The position numbers and the translations under genes are program-made. A model generated the notes under the pieces. That model had not been told where the DNA came from. It made no database searches and saw only the letters and a program-made list of their open reading frames with translations. Source: CAYZFD01 sp964477735 (GTDB taxonomy: Bacteria; Bacteroidota; Bacteroidia; Flavobacteriales; Flavobacteriaceae). Taken from it: a stretch of 56,579 nucleotides of DNA. The DNA lies in the NCBI GenBank assembly GCA_964477735.1, contig CAYZFD010000007.1:1-56579 (forward strand). The letters run 5' to 3'. This document shows positions 1 through 8,020 of the stretch, piece after piece; positions within the stretch are counted from its first letter, which is position 1, and each line of letters begins with the position of its first letter.

Positions 1-1118
1 GTTAAGCCCAACTTGCATTCCACCTTGTAGTGTTTTGCAATTTCTTGCATCATAGGCGTTGAAACCACGGTTGATGCGATAAAAGCGTTGCTTGGGAGTC
101 GATTTTCTTTGTGGTGTTTTTCTAGTAAGTAATCGGTCATGACGACCATGGCTTGGTTGCCATTGAGCAAAACGAGTTCTCCTTTTTGGTTTCTTACGGC
201 AATTCCCAATCTATCGGCGTCGGGATCGGTGCCCACAACCATATCAGCTTGGATTTCTTCTGCCTGTGCTAATGCCATTTTTAAGGCTTCAGGCTCTTCG
301 GGGTTTGGTGAAATGACTGTAGGAAAATTTCCGTCGGGCTGTGCTTGGGCTTCAACAATGCTCAAACGGCTGTAGCCTGCTGTTTCTAATACCTGTGGCA
401 GCAGGGTGATTGAAGTGCCATGGAGGGCAGTGAAAACGATTTTGAACTCTTCGCGCTGGCCATGTCCAATTTTTCCATTTTTCAACACGGCTTCTATAAA
501 GGGCTTGTCCACTTCCTGATCTATAAGATGGAGTAATTCTGGATTTTCTTCGAACCGAATGTCTTCGTATGTTGTTTTTTCTATGGCTTGGATGATTTCA
601 TGGTCTTGAGGGGGCACAATTTGCCCTCCATCAGTCCAGTAAACCTTATACCCATTGTATTCGGGTGGGTTGTGGGAAGCGGTGAGTACAAGTCCACAAT
701 GACATTCTAAATGTCGCACAGCAAATGAGAGTTCGGGAGTGGGGCGTAGGGATTTAAATAAAAATACTTTAATGCCGTTTGCAGTGAGTATTCCTGCAAC
801 AGTGCGCGCAAGAGTATCGCTTTGATGCCTGCAGTCATAGGCGATGACAGCTTTCAGCTTTTCGTTAGGGTAACTTTGTTCGAGGTAGTTGGCCAAACCT
901 TGGGTGGTTCGCCCAAAGGTGTATGTATTAACCCTGTTTGTGCCGATACCCATTACACCTCGCATACCTCCAGTTCCGAAGGCTAAATCTTTGTAGAAGG
1001 CGTCTTCAAAAGCGATGGGATTTTCTGCTTTGAGCTTTAGGGTGGCGGCTCTTGTTTGTTCGTCAAAAGGTGGGTTTTCCCAAGCAAGGGCACGTTTCGC
1101 GGTTTGTGCGCTAATCAT
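1..1118 (-). CDS. phosphoglucomutase/phosphomannomutase (alpha-D-phosphohexomutase), C-terminus beyond window
   Basis: Interconverts hexose 1- and 6-phosphates via a phosphoserine enzyme, feeding glycogen and envelope sugar synthesis in the cytoplasm. Reading minus from ATG at 1118, the frame stays open to the window edge: 372 residues of a family usually about 570-580 long, so roughly the last third is missing. Visible are the FGTGGMRG phosphate-binding stretch (residues 47-54), the active-site loop TASHNPPEYNG with the phosphoserine at Ser148, and the Mg-binding loop DPDAD (Asp298, 300, 302). An in-frame TTG lies upstream, but ATG fits the family N-terminus. The next gene upstream on the same strand starts its stop codon 28 bp away. 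Glucose versus mannose preference cannot be decided here. Confidence 0.93.
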   Translation of the reverse strand, partial: MISAQTAKRALAWENPPFDEQTRAATLKLKAENPIAFEDAFYKDLAFGTGGMRGVMGIGTNRVNTYTFGRTTQGLANYLEQSYPNEKLKAVIAYDCRHQSDTLARTVAGILTANGIKVFLFKSLRPTPELSFAVRHLECHCGLVLTASHNPPEYNGYKVYWTDGGQIVPPQDHEIIQAIEKTTYEDIRFEENPELLHLIDQEVDKPFIEAVLKNGKIGHGQREEFKIVFTALHGTSITLLPQVLETAGYSRLSIVEAQAQPDGNFPTVISPNPEEPEALKMALAQAEEIQADMVVGTDPDADRLGIAVRNQKGELVLLNGNQAMVVMTDYLLEKHHKENRLPSNAFIASTVVSTPMMQEIAKHYKVECKLGL

Positions 1119-1146
1119 ACGATTTTTGATCAAATAAAGTGCAAAT

Positions 1147-2115
1147 TTAAGAAACTTTCCCGCCTTTGTTTGTAGTTTGTTTCACAATGTATCGTAGTGA
1201 TCGAGAGTGGTTGCGAGAAATCAATTCTCCAAGAAATCCAGCTAGGAAAAATTGCGACCCTAAAATCATGGTGGTGAGTGCGATATAGAACTCGGGTCTT
1301 TGCGTGATGAGTCTTCCTGAAGTATCGAGATAGAGTTTATCAATACCCAAAAACATGGCGAATCCAAAACCTGCCAGTAGCAATAGGGTGCCTAGAAGTC
1401 CAAAAAAATGCATGGGTCTTTTGCCGAAACGATGGATAAACCAAAGGGTGATAAGGTCTAAAAAACCTTTCACGAATCGATCTGCACCAAATTTTGTTTT
1501 GCCAAATTTTCGAGCTTGGTGTTGAACCACTTGCTCACCTATGTGAGCGTAGCCAGCGTTTTTGGCCAGCACAGGCAGGTAGCGGTGCATTTCGCCATGC
1601 ACATCAATGCTCTTTATGACTTCGTTTTTGTAGGCTTTTAGGCCACAATTAAAATCGTGTAGCGCAATGCCAGAGGTGCGTCGTGCTGCCCAATTGAAAA
1701 CTTTCGAAGGAATGTTTTTCGACAAAACTGCGTCATAGCGTTTTTTCTTCCAACCTGAAATCAAATCAAAACCTTCGTGTATAATTTTCTGGTATAAAGC
1801 TGGGATTTCCTCGGGCGAGTCTTGAAGGTCGGCATCCATAGTCACCACCACTTCACCTTGTGCTTGTGCAAAGCCTGCATGTAAGGCTTGTGATTTTCCG
1901 TAATTTCTAGAAAATCGCAAGCCTAACACATGAGGGTTTTTTTGAGCTAAGGCCTCGATGGTGCTCCATGAATCGTCTGTGCTGCCGTCATCAATAAAAA
2001 GAATCTCGTATCGAAAATTATGGGTTTGCATGACCTTCATGATCCAGTCGTGAAGCTCGGGCAAGGACTCCTTTTCGTTGAGGAGCGGAATGACAATCGA
2101 CAGCTGTTTACCCAT
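1147..2115 (-). CDS. family 2 glycosyltransferase, DPM1/ArnC-like, membrane-anchored
   Basis: Predicted to transfer a sugar from a nucleotide-sugar donor to a polyprenyl-phosphate or similar lipid at the inner membrane face. The 322-residue protein has an N-terminal GT-A domain (about residues 5-165) with PLLNEKESL near the start, IDDGSTDDS (41-49) and the metal-binding DADLQD (94-99). Two hydrophobic segments follow at about 235-258 and 275-300, as in bacterial DPM1/ArnC-type enzymes. It lies 5 bp after the DUF4199 gene, so the two are probably co-transcribed. The pairing of this glycosyltransferase type with DUF4199 recurs in flavobacteria (established knowledge). The actual donor and acceptor are unknown. 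Confidence 0.9.
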   Translation of the reverse strand: MGKQLSIVIPLLNEKESLPELHDWIMKVMQTHNFRYEILFIDDGSTDDSWSTIEALAQKNPHVLGLRFSRNYGKSQALHAGFAQAQGEVVVTMDADLQDSPEEIPALYQKIIHEGFDLISGWKKKRYDAVLSKNIPSKVFNWAARRTSGIALHDFNCGLKAYKNEVIKSIDVHGEMHRYLPVLAKNAGYAHIGEQVVQHQARKFGKTKFGADRFVKGFLDLITLWFIHRFGKRPMHFFGLLGTLLLLAGFGFAMFLGIDKLYLDTSGRLITQRPEFYIALTTMILGSQFFLAGFLGELISRNHSRSLRYIVKQTTNKGGKVS

Positions 2116-2120
2116 TGGGT

Positions 2121-2642
2121 TTAGTCATCTTGTGGTTTTGATTTTTTAACGAACAATCCTACAATCAAGCCCATGATGAGTCCAATGAGCATGTTCACAA
2201 TGAGGATGGCGGGGTAGGCTACCCATGCAAACTTTTTAGACATTTCTGACATTTGATCGAGTTGTTCTTGTGTCATTTGTGGATTTTGTTCCAAAACTTT
2301 TTGTTGTTGCAATTCGGCCATCTTGGCGGGAAGCTCAGGGTCTAAAAAGTTGGTGAGTGCAAAATAATAAACGGCACCAATTATGGCCGCAATGAGTCCC
2401 ACAACAACACCTATTTTGAGGCAAGTACCAAGAGAGATGAAACCACCTTGCGATTTTTTATAACCAAGAATTGGTAAAATAATACAAGCCAGTAAAATGA
2501 CCATGTTTACATACTGCGCTGGACTGTCTGGATCTGCGTGTGCATCCATATTGAAAAGCATGAGCGCAAAAGCAACAATGATAAGACCTGCATAGAGGCC
2601 ATATTTAGCAGCAAATTTTCCGGGGGTTATGGTTGTTTCCAT
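2121..2642 (-). CDS. DUF4199 family membrane protein
   Basis: Function unknown. The 173-residue protein has four hydrophobic segments (about 14-32, 44-62, 73-97, 143-167). A charged loop rich in Gln, Glu and Met (about 103-136) separates segments three and four, and the tail is basic then acidic (KKSKPQDD). This is the usual DUF4199 layout. The gene is 5 bp upstream of the glycosyltransferase, suggesting a shared transcript and perhaps a role with a membrane glycosylation step; that role is inference. Its start and promoter region coincide with the end of a contig (see the N run). Confidence 0.85.
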   Translation of the reverse strand: METTITPGKFAAKYGLYAGLIIVAFALMLFNMDAHADPDSPAQYVNMVILLACIILPILGYKKSQGGFISLGTCLKIGVVVGLIAAIIGAVYYFALTNFLDPELPAKMAELQQQKVLEQNPQMTQEQLDQMSEMSKKFAWVAYPAILIVNMLIGLIMGLIVGLFVKKSKPQDD

Positions 2643-2687
2643 TTTTTGTGTGTTTTAGTAGATATTTTTGTAAAGATAAGGTTTTTT
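2633..2687. repeat. left copy of the 55-bp contig-end duplication
   Basis: These 55 bases are identical to 2788-2842 on the other side of the N run. They contain the first codons and leader of the DUF4199 gene. An exact 55-bp overlap at a contig join is what a de Bruijn graph assembler run at k=55 leaves, so the two copies are probably one locus. Confidence 0.9.
2671..2678 (-). promoter_or_regulatory. possible -7 box for the DUF4199-glycosyltransferase pair
   Basis: Minus strand TATCTTTA, seven of eight matches to the Bacteroidota TAnnTTTG element, 28 bp before the ATG at 2642. No matching TTG at the -33 position can be read because the N run begins 9 bases further upstream. The same box recurs in the duplicate beyond the N run. 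Confidence 0.4.
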
Positions 2688-2787
2688 NNNNNNNNNNNNN
2701 NNNNNNNNNNNNNNNNNNNNNNNNNNNNNNNNNNNNNNNNNNNNNNNNNNNNNNNNNNNNNNNNNNNNNNNNNNNNNNNNNNNNNNN
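2688..2787. other. assembly gap, 100 N
   Basis: Exactly 100 N, the conventional placeholder for a gap of unknown size. Because the same 55 bases flank it on both sides, the true gap is probably negative (an overlap of 55), and no sequence need be missing. Confidence 0.97.
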
Positions 2788-2842
2788 TTGTTTCCATTTT
2801 TTGTGTGTTTTAGTAGATATTTTTGTAAAGATAAGGTTTTTT
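2788..2842. repeat. right copy of the 55-bp contig-end duplication
   Basis: Identical to 2633-2687. It carries a copy of the DUF4199 start region with no gene body after it, so it makes no sense as a functional duplication and fits an unmerged contig overlap. Confidence 0.9.
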
Positions 2843-2880
2843 TAAAATGCGTAAATGCGCATTAGATCAATATAGGTTTA

Positions 2881-3063
2881 ACCCGTTGTGCATTTAGGGC
2901 TCAAATATTCATAGTATGTCTGTTCGAGTGACAAATTTTGTAGCGATAGCGGAAAAATTTGATGTATCGAGAACTTTTTTGTTTAAAATCTAATTCTCGA
3001 TACATCCCGACAGTTCGTCGGGACACTCGAATTGACCGAACTTTATCTAAATGCACAACGGGT
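2881..3063. mobile_element. MITE-like palindromic element, 183 bp, with terminal inverted repeats and target duplication
   Basis: The ends are perfect 17-bp inverted repeats (2881-2897 and 3047-3063, each with the core GTTGTGCATTTAG or its complement). They are bracketed by the direct repeat AGGTTTA (2874-2880 and 3064-3070; 8 bp if the shared T is counted), as expected for a target-site duplication. Inside lie an imperfect inverted pair around TTCGAGTG/CACTCGAA (about 2918-2931 and 3022-3037), a perfect 13-bp stem (2961-2973 with 2994-3006, 20-nt loop) and a small hairpin (3006-3011 with 3017-3022). There is no ORF. Similar TTCGAGTG...TATCGAGAA units are scattered in flavobacterial intergenic DNA (from memory). 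Confidence 0.75.
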
Positions 3064-3130
3064 AGGTTTAATAAATTTTTTGGTAGTGAAGTTTAAAAAG
3101 CGATTCTTTCAAAACTTTTATTTAAGGTTG

Positions 3131-3160
3131 TTGCATAACCCCAAAAATTATGTACATTTG
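3131..3160 (+). promoter_or_regulatory. sigma-A type promoter of rpmE2
   Basis: TTG (3131-3133), 19 bp, then TACATTTG (3153-3160): a full match to the Bacteroidota consensus TTG-N19-TAnnTTTG. It ends 26 bp before the rpmE2 start and lies 67 bp beyond the MITE-like element, so the insertion left it intact. Confidence 0.78.
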
Positions 3161-3186
3161 CAACCGCTTTTTAAAGGAATACAGGT

Positions 3187-3438
3187 ATGAAAAAAGACAT
3201 ACATCCAGAAAATTATCGTTTAGTAGCCTTCAAAGACATGTCTAACGATGATGTTTTTCTCACCAAATCTGCGGTGAATACCAAAGAAACACTAGAAGTT
3301 GATGGTGTAGAATACCCACTTGTTAAATTAGAGATTTCTCGATCTTCACACCCCTACTACACTGGAAAAACCAAGTTGGTTGACACAGCGGGTCGAATTG
3401 ATAAGTTTAAAAACAAATACGCCAAGTTCAACAAATAA
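3187..3438 (+). CDS. rpmE2: 50S ribosomal protein L31 type B (bL31B)
   Basis: Large-subunit ribosomal protein. The 83-residue sequence begins MKKDIHPENYRLVAFKDMS and has the type-B insert (residues ~25-45). It lacks the CxxC zinc pair of type-A L31, so it does not need zinc. It stands alone between its own promoter and a terminator. In many bacteria the type-B copy is used under zinc limitation; in this phylum it is often the only copy, and this window cannot tell which applies. Confidence 0.96.
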   Translation: MKKDIHPENYRLVAFKDMSNDDVFLTKSAVNTKETLEVDGVEYPLVKLEISRSSHPYYTGKTKLVDTAGRIDKFKNKYAKFNK

Positions 3439-3460
3439 CAAGGCGATACATTGTTTCAAT

Positions 3461-3485
3461 ACCTCCGCATGTCGGGGGTTTTTTT
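3461..3485 (+). terminator. intrinsic terminator of rpmE2
   Basis: A 7-bp stem (3461-3467 with 3473-3479, one G-U pair) with loop CATGT is followed by seven T, starting 22 bp after the rpmE2 stop codon. Confidence 0.8.
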
Positions 3486-3503
3486 ATCCCCCAAATTTAA
3501 CAT

Positions 3504-3511
3504 TATCTTTG
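3504..3511 (+). promoter_or_regulatory. -7 box upstream of the GlmU-like gene
   Basis: TATCTTTG is a full -7 match, 18 bp before the ATG at 3530. No good TTG is seen at -33, so this is a half-site prediction. Confidence 0.5.
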
Positions 3512-3529
3512 TGTCACAAATAAGTGTAT

Positions 3530-4672
3530 ATGTCATTCAATTTGTTTGATGGTCCTTTCAGGAATCATTTATTGCCCTTCACTTTTTGCAGGCCGGTTGG
3601 CGAGCTTTTTGTTGGAATGTTGTCCATCAAAGAAAAGTGGACTTTGTATTTGAGTCAAAAGGGTGGTTATGTTACTGAAAATTATTTGAACGCGCTCTTT
3701 CCAACCCAACCTGAGGCTCGACTCAATATTCATGCTGCAGTATTGCCAAATCCAGATTTGGCCTCTGCAGTTTTGGCGCTTAGAGAGGGGGAGCGGTTAA
3801 TGGCCAATGAAACCTTGGTGGCTTATGTGGGCTCAGATTTTTCGAAATGCAAAGAAATCTCCTATGAGAAGGAAATTAATCTTTTAAAGCATCCTTGGGA
3901 TATTTTTCGTTTAAACGGCCAAGCTTTGCGTGAAGATTTCGAATTGTTGACAAAAGACAGCATTTCACAACCCATATCCAAAACCAATAATGTAATTGCC
4001 CCTGAAAATATTTTCATAGAGGCTGGTGCTGTTGTTGAATTCGCCACACTCAATGCTAGTGAGGGACCAATTTATTTCGGAAAAGATGCCCTGATTATGG
4101 AGGGAGCGCTCATACGTGGAGGTTTTGCTGCTGGCGAGAAATCGGTGGTGAAAATGGGCACAAAGATTTATGGTCCCACTTCAATTGGAGTTCAGTGTAA
4201 AGTTGGGGGCGAACTCAATAATGTGGTGATGTTTTCAAACTCCAATAAAGGACACGATGGTTTTTTAGGGAATGCTGTTGTTGGGTCTTGGTGCAATATT
4301 GGAGCTGCTACCGACGCATCAAACCTAAAAAACACCTATGAGCCAGTTCGGGCTTGGAGTTATCCCGAAGGTCGATTTATTGATACAGGTCTTCAGTTTT
4401 GTGGACTGATGCTTGGGGATTATAGTAAACTAGGCATTCATAGTATGCTCAACACAGGAACTGTTATTGGCATTAGTGCTAACGTTTTTGGTGATGGTTT
4501 TCCACGAACCTATATTCCTAGTTTCAGTTGGGGGGGTGCTTCAGGTCTTGTGCCCTTTAAGTTCGACAAGGTGATTTCATCGATAAAAGCCATGAAAATA
4601 AGGCGTGCACTCGAATTAAGTGAAGCCGAAATTTCGATGTTATCTCATCTTTATAACGAGGCTTTAAAATAA
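3530..4672 (+). CDS. GlmU-like putative sugar-nucleotide transferase with left-handed beta-helix
   Basis: Resembles the Bacteroidota 'GlmU family' proteins, which pair a reduced N-terminal nucleotidyltransferase-like part with a C-terminal left-handed beta-helix. The opening NLFDGPFRNHLLPFTF and FVGMLSIKEKW (about residues 3-43) are family signatures. From about residue 155 the chain shows hexapeptide-type repeats (IFIEAGAVVE, IYFGKDALI, VVKMGTKIYGPTSIG, NAVVGSWCNIGAATDASN). A GTG two codons upstream (3524) is possible, but ATG at 3530 matches the family start. Length is 380 residues. It converges on the binding-protein gene with 7 bp between them. Whether it is catalytic, and on which sugar, is unknown. 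Confidence 0.82.
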   Translation: MSFNLFDGPFRNHLLPFTFCRPVGELFVGMLSIKEKWTLYLSQKGGYVTENYLNALFPTQPEARLNIHAAVLPNPDLASAVLALREGERLMANETLVAYVGSDFSKCKEISYEKEINLLKHPWDIFRLNGQALREDFELLTKDSISQPISKTNNVIAPENIFIEAGAVVEFATLNASEGPIYFGKDALIMEGALIRGGFAAGEKSVVKMGTKIYGPTSIGVQCKVGGELNNVVMFSNSNKGHDGFLGNAVVGSWCNIGAATDASNLKNTYEPVRAWSYPEGRFIDTGLQFCGLMLGDYSKLGIHSMLNTGTVIGISANVFGDGFPRTYIPSFSWGGASGLVPFKFDKVISSIKAMKIRRALELSEAEISMLSHLYNEALK

Positions 4673-4679
4673 AGCTATC

Positions 4680-6272
4680 CTATTCTTTATACACCGTTTT
4701 TAGTGTCAATAAATTAACAGGATTTGAAACCAATCCTTTAACATTGGGCTGTGTAAATCTTGCTGCCTTATCATAAAAAAGTGGAATGATGGCTGCATGG
4801 TCAATCACCAATTGATCCATTTTAGCGTATAGTTCAGCTCGTTTTTCGGGATCGACTTCATGATAACTTTCTTCAAAATATTGATCGAATAAAGGGTTTT
4901 TGAAGTGCGTATAATTAGGGCCAAGGGGGGTAAAGTTTTCAGAATAGAATGGTAAGAAATAGTTTTCAGGGTCGGGGTAATCGGCAATCCAGCTGGCTCT
5001 AAAAAGTTGCAATTTGCCTGAGGATTTGGCTTGTCGGAGTGCTGAAGCTGGCAAAACTTCAATTTTAATGTCAATTCCAATTTGCTGAAGTGAACGCTGA
5101 AGGTATTCGCAAACATCGATATAATTGGCATCTGTAGAAAGCACCAATTGCGGTTTCATATCTCCTGTTTCGGTTTTGTATTCATTTACAAGTTTTTGAG
5201 CTTTGTGAGGGTCGAAATCAAAGCCTGTTATACCCTTTTCGGTTTGTAGTCCTGTAGGTACAAAGCCTTGGTTGGCTGGCGTTCCCATATTGTTGCGTAA
5301 ATAGCGCACCATTTTTTTTCTGTCAAATCCATAATTAAGGGCTCTTCTAAGCTTAAGCGATTGTATTTCGGGTGCTGGGTTGTCGAGAAATATGCCAATA
5401 TATTCTGTGTTCAAATATGGACTAGAGCGAAAATGAATTTTTCCACTATATTTTTCGTTTAACAATCCCTCAGGGGTTAATAGTTCGTCTTTGTAGGAAT
5501 TGTCTAGTGCATTTATGAAATCGAGTTTTCCTTGCATAAATTCCATAAACTCACTTTGCTTGCTGGGTAAAAAGGTGATGGAAACCGCTTCGAGATAGGG
5601 GAGTGCTATTCCTGCTTCGTCACGCTCATAATAGCGCTTGTTTTTTCTGAGCACCAATTTAATATTTTCTTCCCACCTTTTGAATAAAAACGGACCAGTT
5701 CCGATCGGTTTTTTGCTGAATCGGTTGCCTAAGCCTTGCACCACTTCTTTTGGCACAACTGAACAATATTGCATAGAAAGTACACCCAAGAAAGCTGGAA
5801 ATGCTTGTTTAAGTTGGATGCGAAAAACACTGTCGTTCAAGGCACTATAGCGATCCACTTGGTGAAGCACCCAGGCACCAGGTGATGCGGTTTGGGGATC
5901 TGAAAGTCGATCAAAACTATAGACAAAATCTTGAGCCACTACGGTTCTTGTGCTGTCTGCACCAAAAAAAGGGGAGGGGTGAAAATATACGTCCTTTCTT
6001 AAATTGAAGTCGATTTGTAGTCCATTTTTTGAAACGGTCCAAGACTTGGCTATATCTGGTTTAATTTGCAGTAAACTATCGGTTTGCACCAAGCCACTAA
6101 AGATTTGATGCACAGGCCAAATGGTTCGTTGATTTCGTGCAAAAACAGGGTCTAGGGTATTTACATTTCCGTGCTCATTATATCGGAAAACTTGTTTTAC
6201 TTTTTGTTGATGATCAGTTCCACAACTTGTGAGCCAAACCAAAAAGCATAAAGAAAAGCAGTATTTGAGCAT
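4680..6272 (-). CDS. ABC transporter substrate-binding lipoprotein, peptide/oligopeptide (SBP_bac_5) family
   Basis: Likely an extracytoplasmic binding lipoprotein for peptides or similar solutes. The 530-residue protein has a lipoprotein signal with lipobox LTSC (Cys about 17). The SBP family 5 fold is shown by NTLDPVFARNQRTIWPVHQI (about 38-57), DIAKSWTVSKNGLQIDFNLR, RPIGT-like PIGTGPFLFKRWEE (about 193) and LRRALNYGFDRKKMV (about 305). No permease or ATPase gene lies beside it, so either the transporter is encoded elsewhere or the protein acts alone. It diverges from mtaB, whose promoter overlaps its first codons. Confidence 0.9.
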   Translation of the reverse strand: MLKYCFSLCFLVWLTSCGTDHQQKVKQVFRYNEHGNVNTLDPVFARNQRTIWPVHQIFSGLVQTDSLLQIKPDIAKSWTVSKNGLQIDFNLRKDVYFHPSPFFGADSTRTVVAQDFVYSFDRLSDPQTASPGAWVLHQVDRYSALNDSVFRIQLKQAFPAFLGVLSMQYCSVVPKEVVQGLGNRFSKKPIGTGPFLFKRWEENIKLVLRKNKRYYERDEAGIALPYLEAVSITFLPSKQSEFMEFMQGKLDFINALDNSYKDELLTPEGLLNEKYSGKIHFRSSPYLNTEYIGIFLDNPAPEIQSLKLRRALNYGFDRKKMVRYLRNNMGTPANQGFVPTGLQTEKGITGFDFDPHKAQKLVNEYKTETGDMKPQLVLSTDANYIDVCEYLQRSLQQIGIDIKIEVLPASALRQAKSSGKLQLFRASWIADYPDPENYFLPFYSENFTPLGPNYTHFKNPLFDQYFEESYHEVDPEKRAELYAKMDQLVIDHAAIIPLFYDKAARFTQPNVKGLVSNPVNLLTLKTVYKE

Positions 6273-6295
6273 ACAGTGAATAGGTGGTATATTTG
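6265..6295 (+). promoter_or_regulatory. promoter of mtaB
   Basis: TTG (6265-6267), 20 bp, TATATTTG (6288-6295), 35 bp before the mtaB ATG. The -33 part lies inside the start of the divergent binding-protein gene (minus, start 6272). Confidence 0.7.
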
Positions 6296-6330
6296 TCAGC
6301 TAATTTAGTACAACTTAATTGTTTGTCGAA

Positions 6331-7662
6331 ATGAACCACTCTAAAAAAGTTGCTTTTCACACTTTGGGTTGCAAACTTAATTTTGCAGAAACCTCAACTA
6401 TTGCTCGTCAATTTGAGCATGAGGGCTTTGAGCGGGTTGATTTTAGTGAGGCCGCCAATGTTTTTGTGATTAATACTTGTTCTGTCACCGAAAACGCCGA
6501 CAAGCGCTTTAAAGGGTTAGTGAAACAAGCTTTAAAACAAAACTCCGAAGCCTTTGTGATTGCAGTGGGCTGTTATGCGCAGCTACAGCCCGAAGCCTTG
6601 GCTGCTGTTGATGGTGTAGATCTTGTTTTGGGCGCAACCGAAAAATTTAAAATTACAGACTATCTAAACGATCTCTGCAAGTCTGACCAAAGTCAGATTC
6701 ACGCTTGCGAAATTGATGAAGCCAATTTCTATGTGGGCAGTTATTCTTTAGGAGACAGAACTAGAGCCTTTCTTAAAGTGCAAGACGGTTGCGATTATAA
6801 ATGCACCTATTGCACGATACCCCTAGCAAGAGGAATTTCTCGCAGTGACACCCTTGAAAATGTGATCGAAAATGCCAAAGAGATTGCAGCCAAAGGAATA
6901 CGAGAAATCGTGCTCACTGGAGTGAATATTGGTGATTATGGTAAAGGGGAGTTTGGCAACAAAAAACATGACCACACTTTTCTTGAACTCGTTGAAGCAC
7001 TTGATCAGGTTTCAGGGCTCGAGCGTTTACGAATTTCATCGATAGAGCCCAACTTACTAAGTGAAGCTTTGATTGATTTTGTGTCACAGAGTCAAACTTT
7101 TGTTCCGCATTTTCATATACCCCTACAGAGTGGTAGTGACGATTTGTTAAAGAAAATGCGTCGCCGCTATCTGACCGATTTATATATAGATCGAATTCAA
7201 CAAATTCGCTCACGAATGCCAAATGCTTGCATTGGGGTGGATGTTATTGTTGGTTTTCCTGGAGAAACCGAAGAGCGATTTCTTGAAACCTATAAATTTC
7301 TATCTGCGTTAGACATTTCTTATTTACATGTTTTTACATATTCTGAAAGACCACATACAGTTGCAGCAGATATGGGGGGTGTGGTGCCTATGGCGGTACG
7401 CCACAAAAGAAGCAAATTGCTTAGGGGTTTGTCAGTCAAAAAAAGACGTGCTTTTTATGAAAGTCAACTAGGAAGTACTCAAAAAGTTTTGTTTGAAAGT
7501 GAGAACAAAAGGGGCTATATCCATGGATTTACAGAAAACTATGTGAAAATTAAGGCACCTTGGGATCCGGCATGGATTAACAAAACCAAGACATTTCTGC
7601 TAAAGTCTATTGATGAAGACGGATTGGTTAAGGGTGTTGCCTTGACTGAAGTTAAGGTTTAA
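6331..7662 (+). CDS. mtaB: tRNA (N6-threonylcarbamoyladenosine37-C2)-methylthiotransferase MtaB
   Basis: Radical-SAM enzyme that converts t6A37 to ms2t6A37 in tRNAs reading ANN codons. From ATG at 6331 it has 443 residues. The N-terminal methylthiotransferase domain carries Cys14 (HTLGCKLNFAE), Cys50 (NTCSVTENAD) and Cys81 (VGCYAQ) for the auxiliary 4Fe-4S cluster. The radical-SAM motif is Cys154-x3-Cys158-x2-Cys161 (DGCDYKCTYC), and a TRAM-like tail is present. The CKLNFAE form with ADKR is typical of MtaB as opposed to MiaB or RimO. An in-frame TTG at 6319 is less likely as the start. Its stop codon interlocks with that of the convergent acetyltransferase gene (TTAA, 7659-7662). Confidence 0.93.
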   Translation: MNHSKKVAFHTLGCKLNFAETSTIARQFEHEGFERVDFSEAANVFVINTCSVTENADKRFKGLVKQALKQNSEAFVIAVGCYAQLQPEALAAVDGVDLVLGATEKFKITDYLNDLCKSDQSQIHACEIDEANFYVGSYSLGDRTRAFLKVQDGCDYKCTYCTIPLARGISRSDTLENVIENAKEIAAKGIREIVLTGVNIGDYGKGEFGNKKHDHTFLELVEALDQVSGLERLRISSIEPNLLSEALIDFVSQSQTFVPHFHIPLQSGSDDLLKKMRRRYLTDLYIDRIQQIRSRMPNACIGVDVIVGFPGETEERFLETYKFLSALDISYLHVFTYSERPHTVAADMGGVVPMAVRHKRSKLLRGLSVKKRRAFYESQLGSTQKVLFESENKRGYIHGFTENYVKIKAPWDPAWINKTKTFLLKSIDEDGLVKGVALTEVKV

Positions 7663-7955
7663 ATTCTAACCCCAATAGGTAGTAAATTCTTATACTGTTT
7701 GTTTTTGCGCACAAAACCAACAATTTGTGGGCTTGTGGGCATCATCTGAATGCCTTGATCTTCTATGATATCCAGCACTTCTTTGATGAATTGTTGCTGG
7801 AAATCTACTGATTGTATGTTTTCAGGAATTTTTAACTTGGTTAAAAATATTTTACGTTCTTGATGGGCATATTCAATTGTGGCCAAATCGCCATCAACGT
7901 CCACTTCAAATTGACGCAAAAAAGTATTGTCAATAATTTCGAGTTTTTCAGCCAT
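7659..7955 (-). CDS. small GNAT-like N-acetyltransferase (YjdJ/CG-type)
   Basis: A 98-residue single-domain protein of the short Acetyltransf_CG type, in which only the acetyl-CoA core of the GNAT fold is kept. Visible are an N-terminal beta-hairpin (RQFEVDVDGDLATIEYAHQ, about 14-32), a basic patch before the helix and a C-terminal beta strand (IQMMPTSPQIVGFVRKN). The substrate is unknown; eukaryotic and bacterial relatives are poorly characterised. It has its own -7 box and diverges from the hydrolase gene. The last 4 bp are shared with mtaB. Confidence 0.8.
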   Translation of the reverse strand: MAEKLEIIDNTFLRQFEVDVDGDLATIEYAHQERKIFLTKLKIPENIQSVDFQQQFIKEVLDIIEDQGIQMMPTSPQIVGFVRKNKQYKNLLPIGVRI

Positions 7956-7974
7956 TTTGTGGTGAGAAGTGGTG

Positions 7975-7982
7975 CAAATATA
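7975..7982 (-). promoter_or_regulatory. -7 box for the GNAT gene
   Basis: Minus-strand TATATTTG, 19 bp before the ATG at 7955. No TTG at the matching -33 distance. It faces away from the box at 8004-8011, so the two divergent promoters share about 50 bp. Confidence 0.5.
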
Positions 7983-8003
7983 CGAAAATATCGCTGGAGA
8001 CCC

Positions 8004-8011
8004 TATTTTTG
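8004..8011 (+). promoter_or_regulatory. -7 box for the alpha/beta hydrolase gene
   Basis: TATTTTTG ends only 9 bp before the ATG at 8021. With a usual 4-7 nt to the transcription start, the mRNA would be leaderless or nearly so. No clear -33 TTG. Confidence 0.5.
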
Positions 8012-8020
8012 TGTGCTATT

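Noticed and set aside
2538..2845. Two reading frames crossing the run of N
   Set aside because: Their middle is undetermined sequence and both ends repeat the same 55 bp; they are artefacts of the gap.
4805..5131. 108-codon minus-strand frame inside the binding-protein gene
   Set aside because: Same strand, other frame, inside a well-supported gene; no family features.
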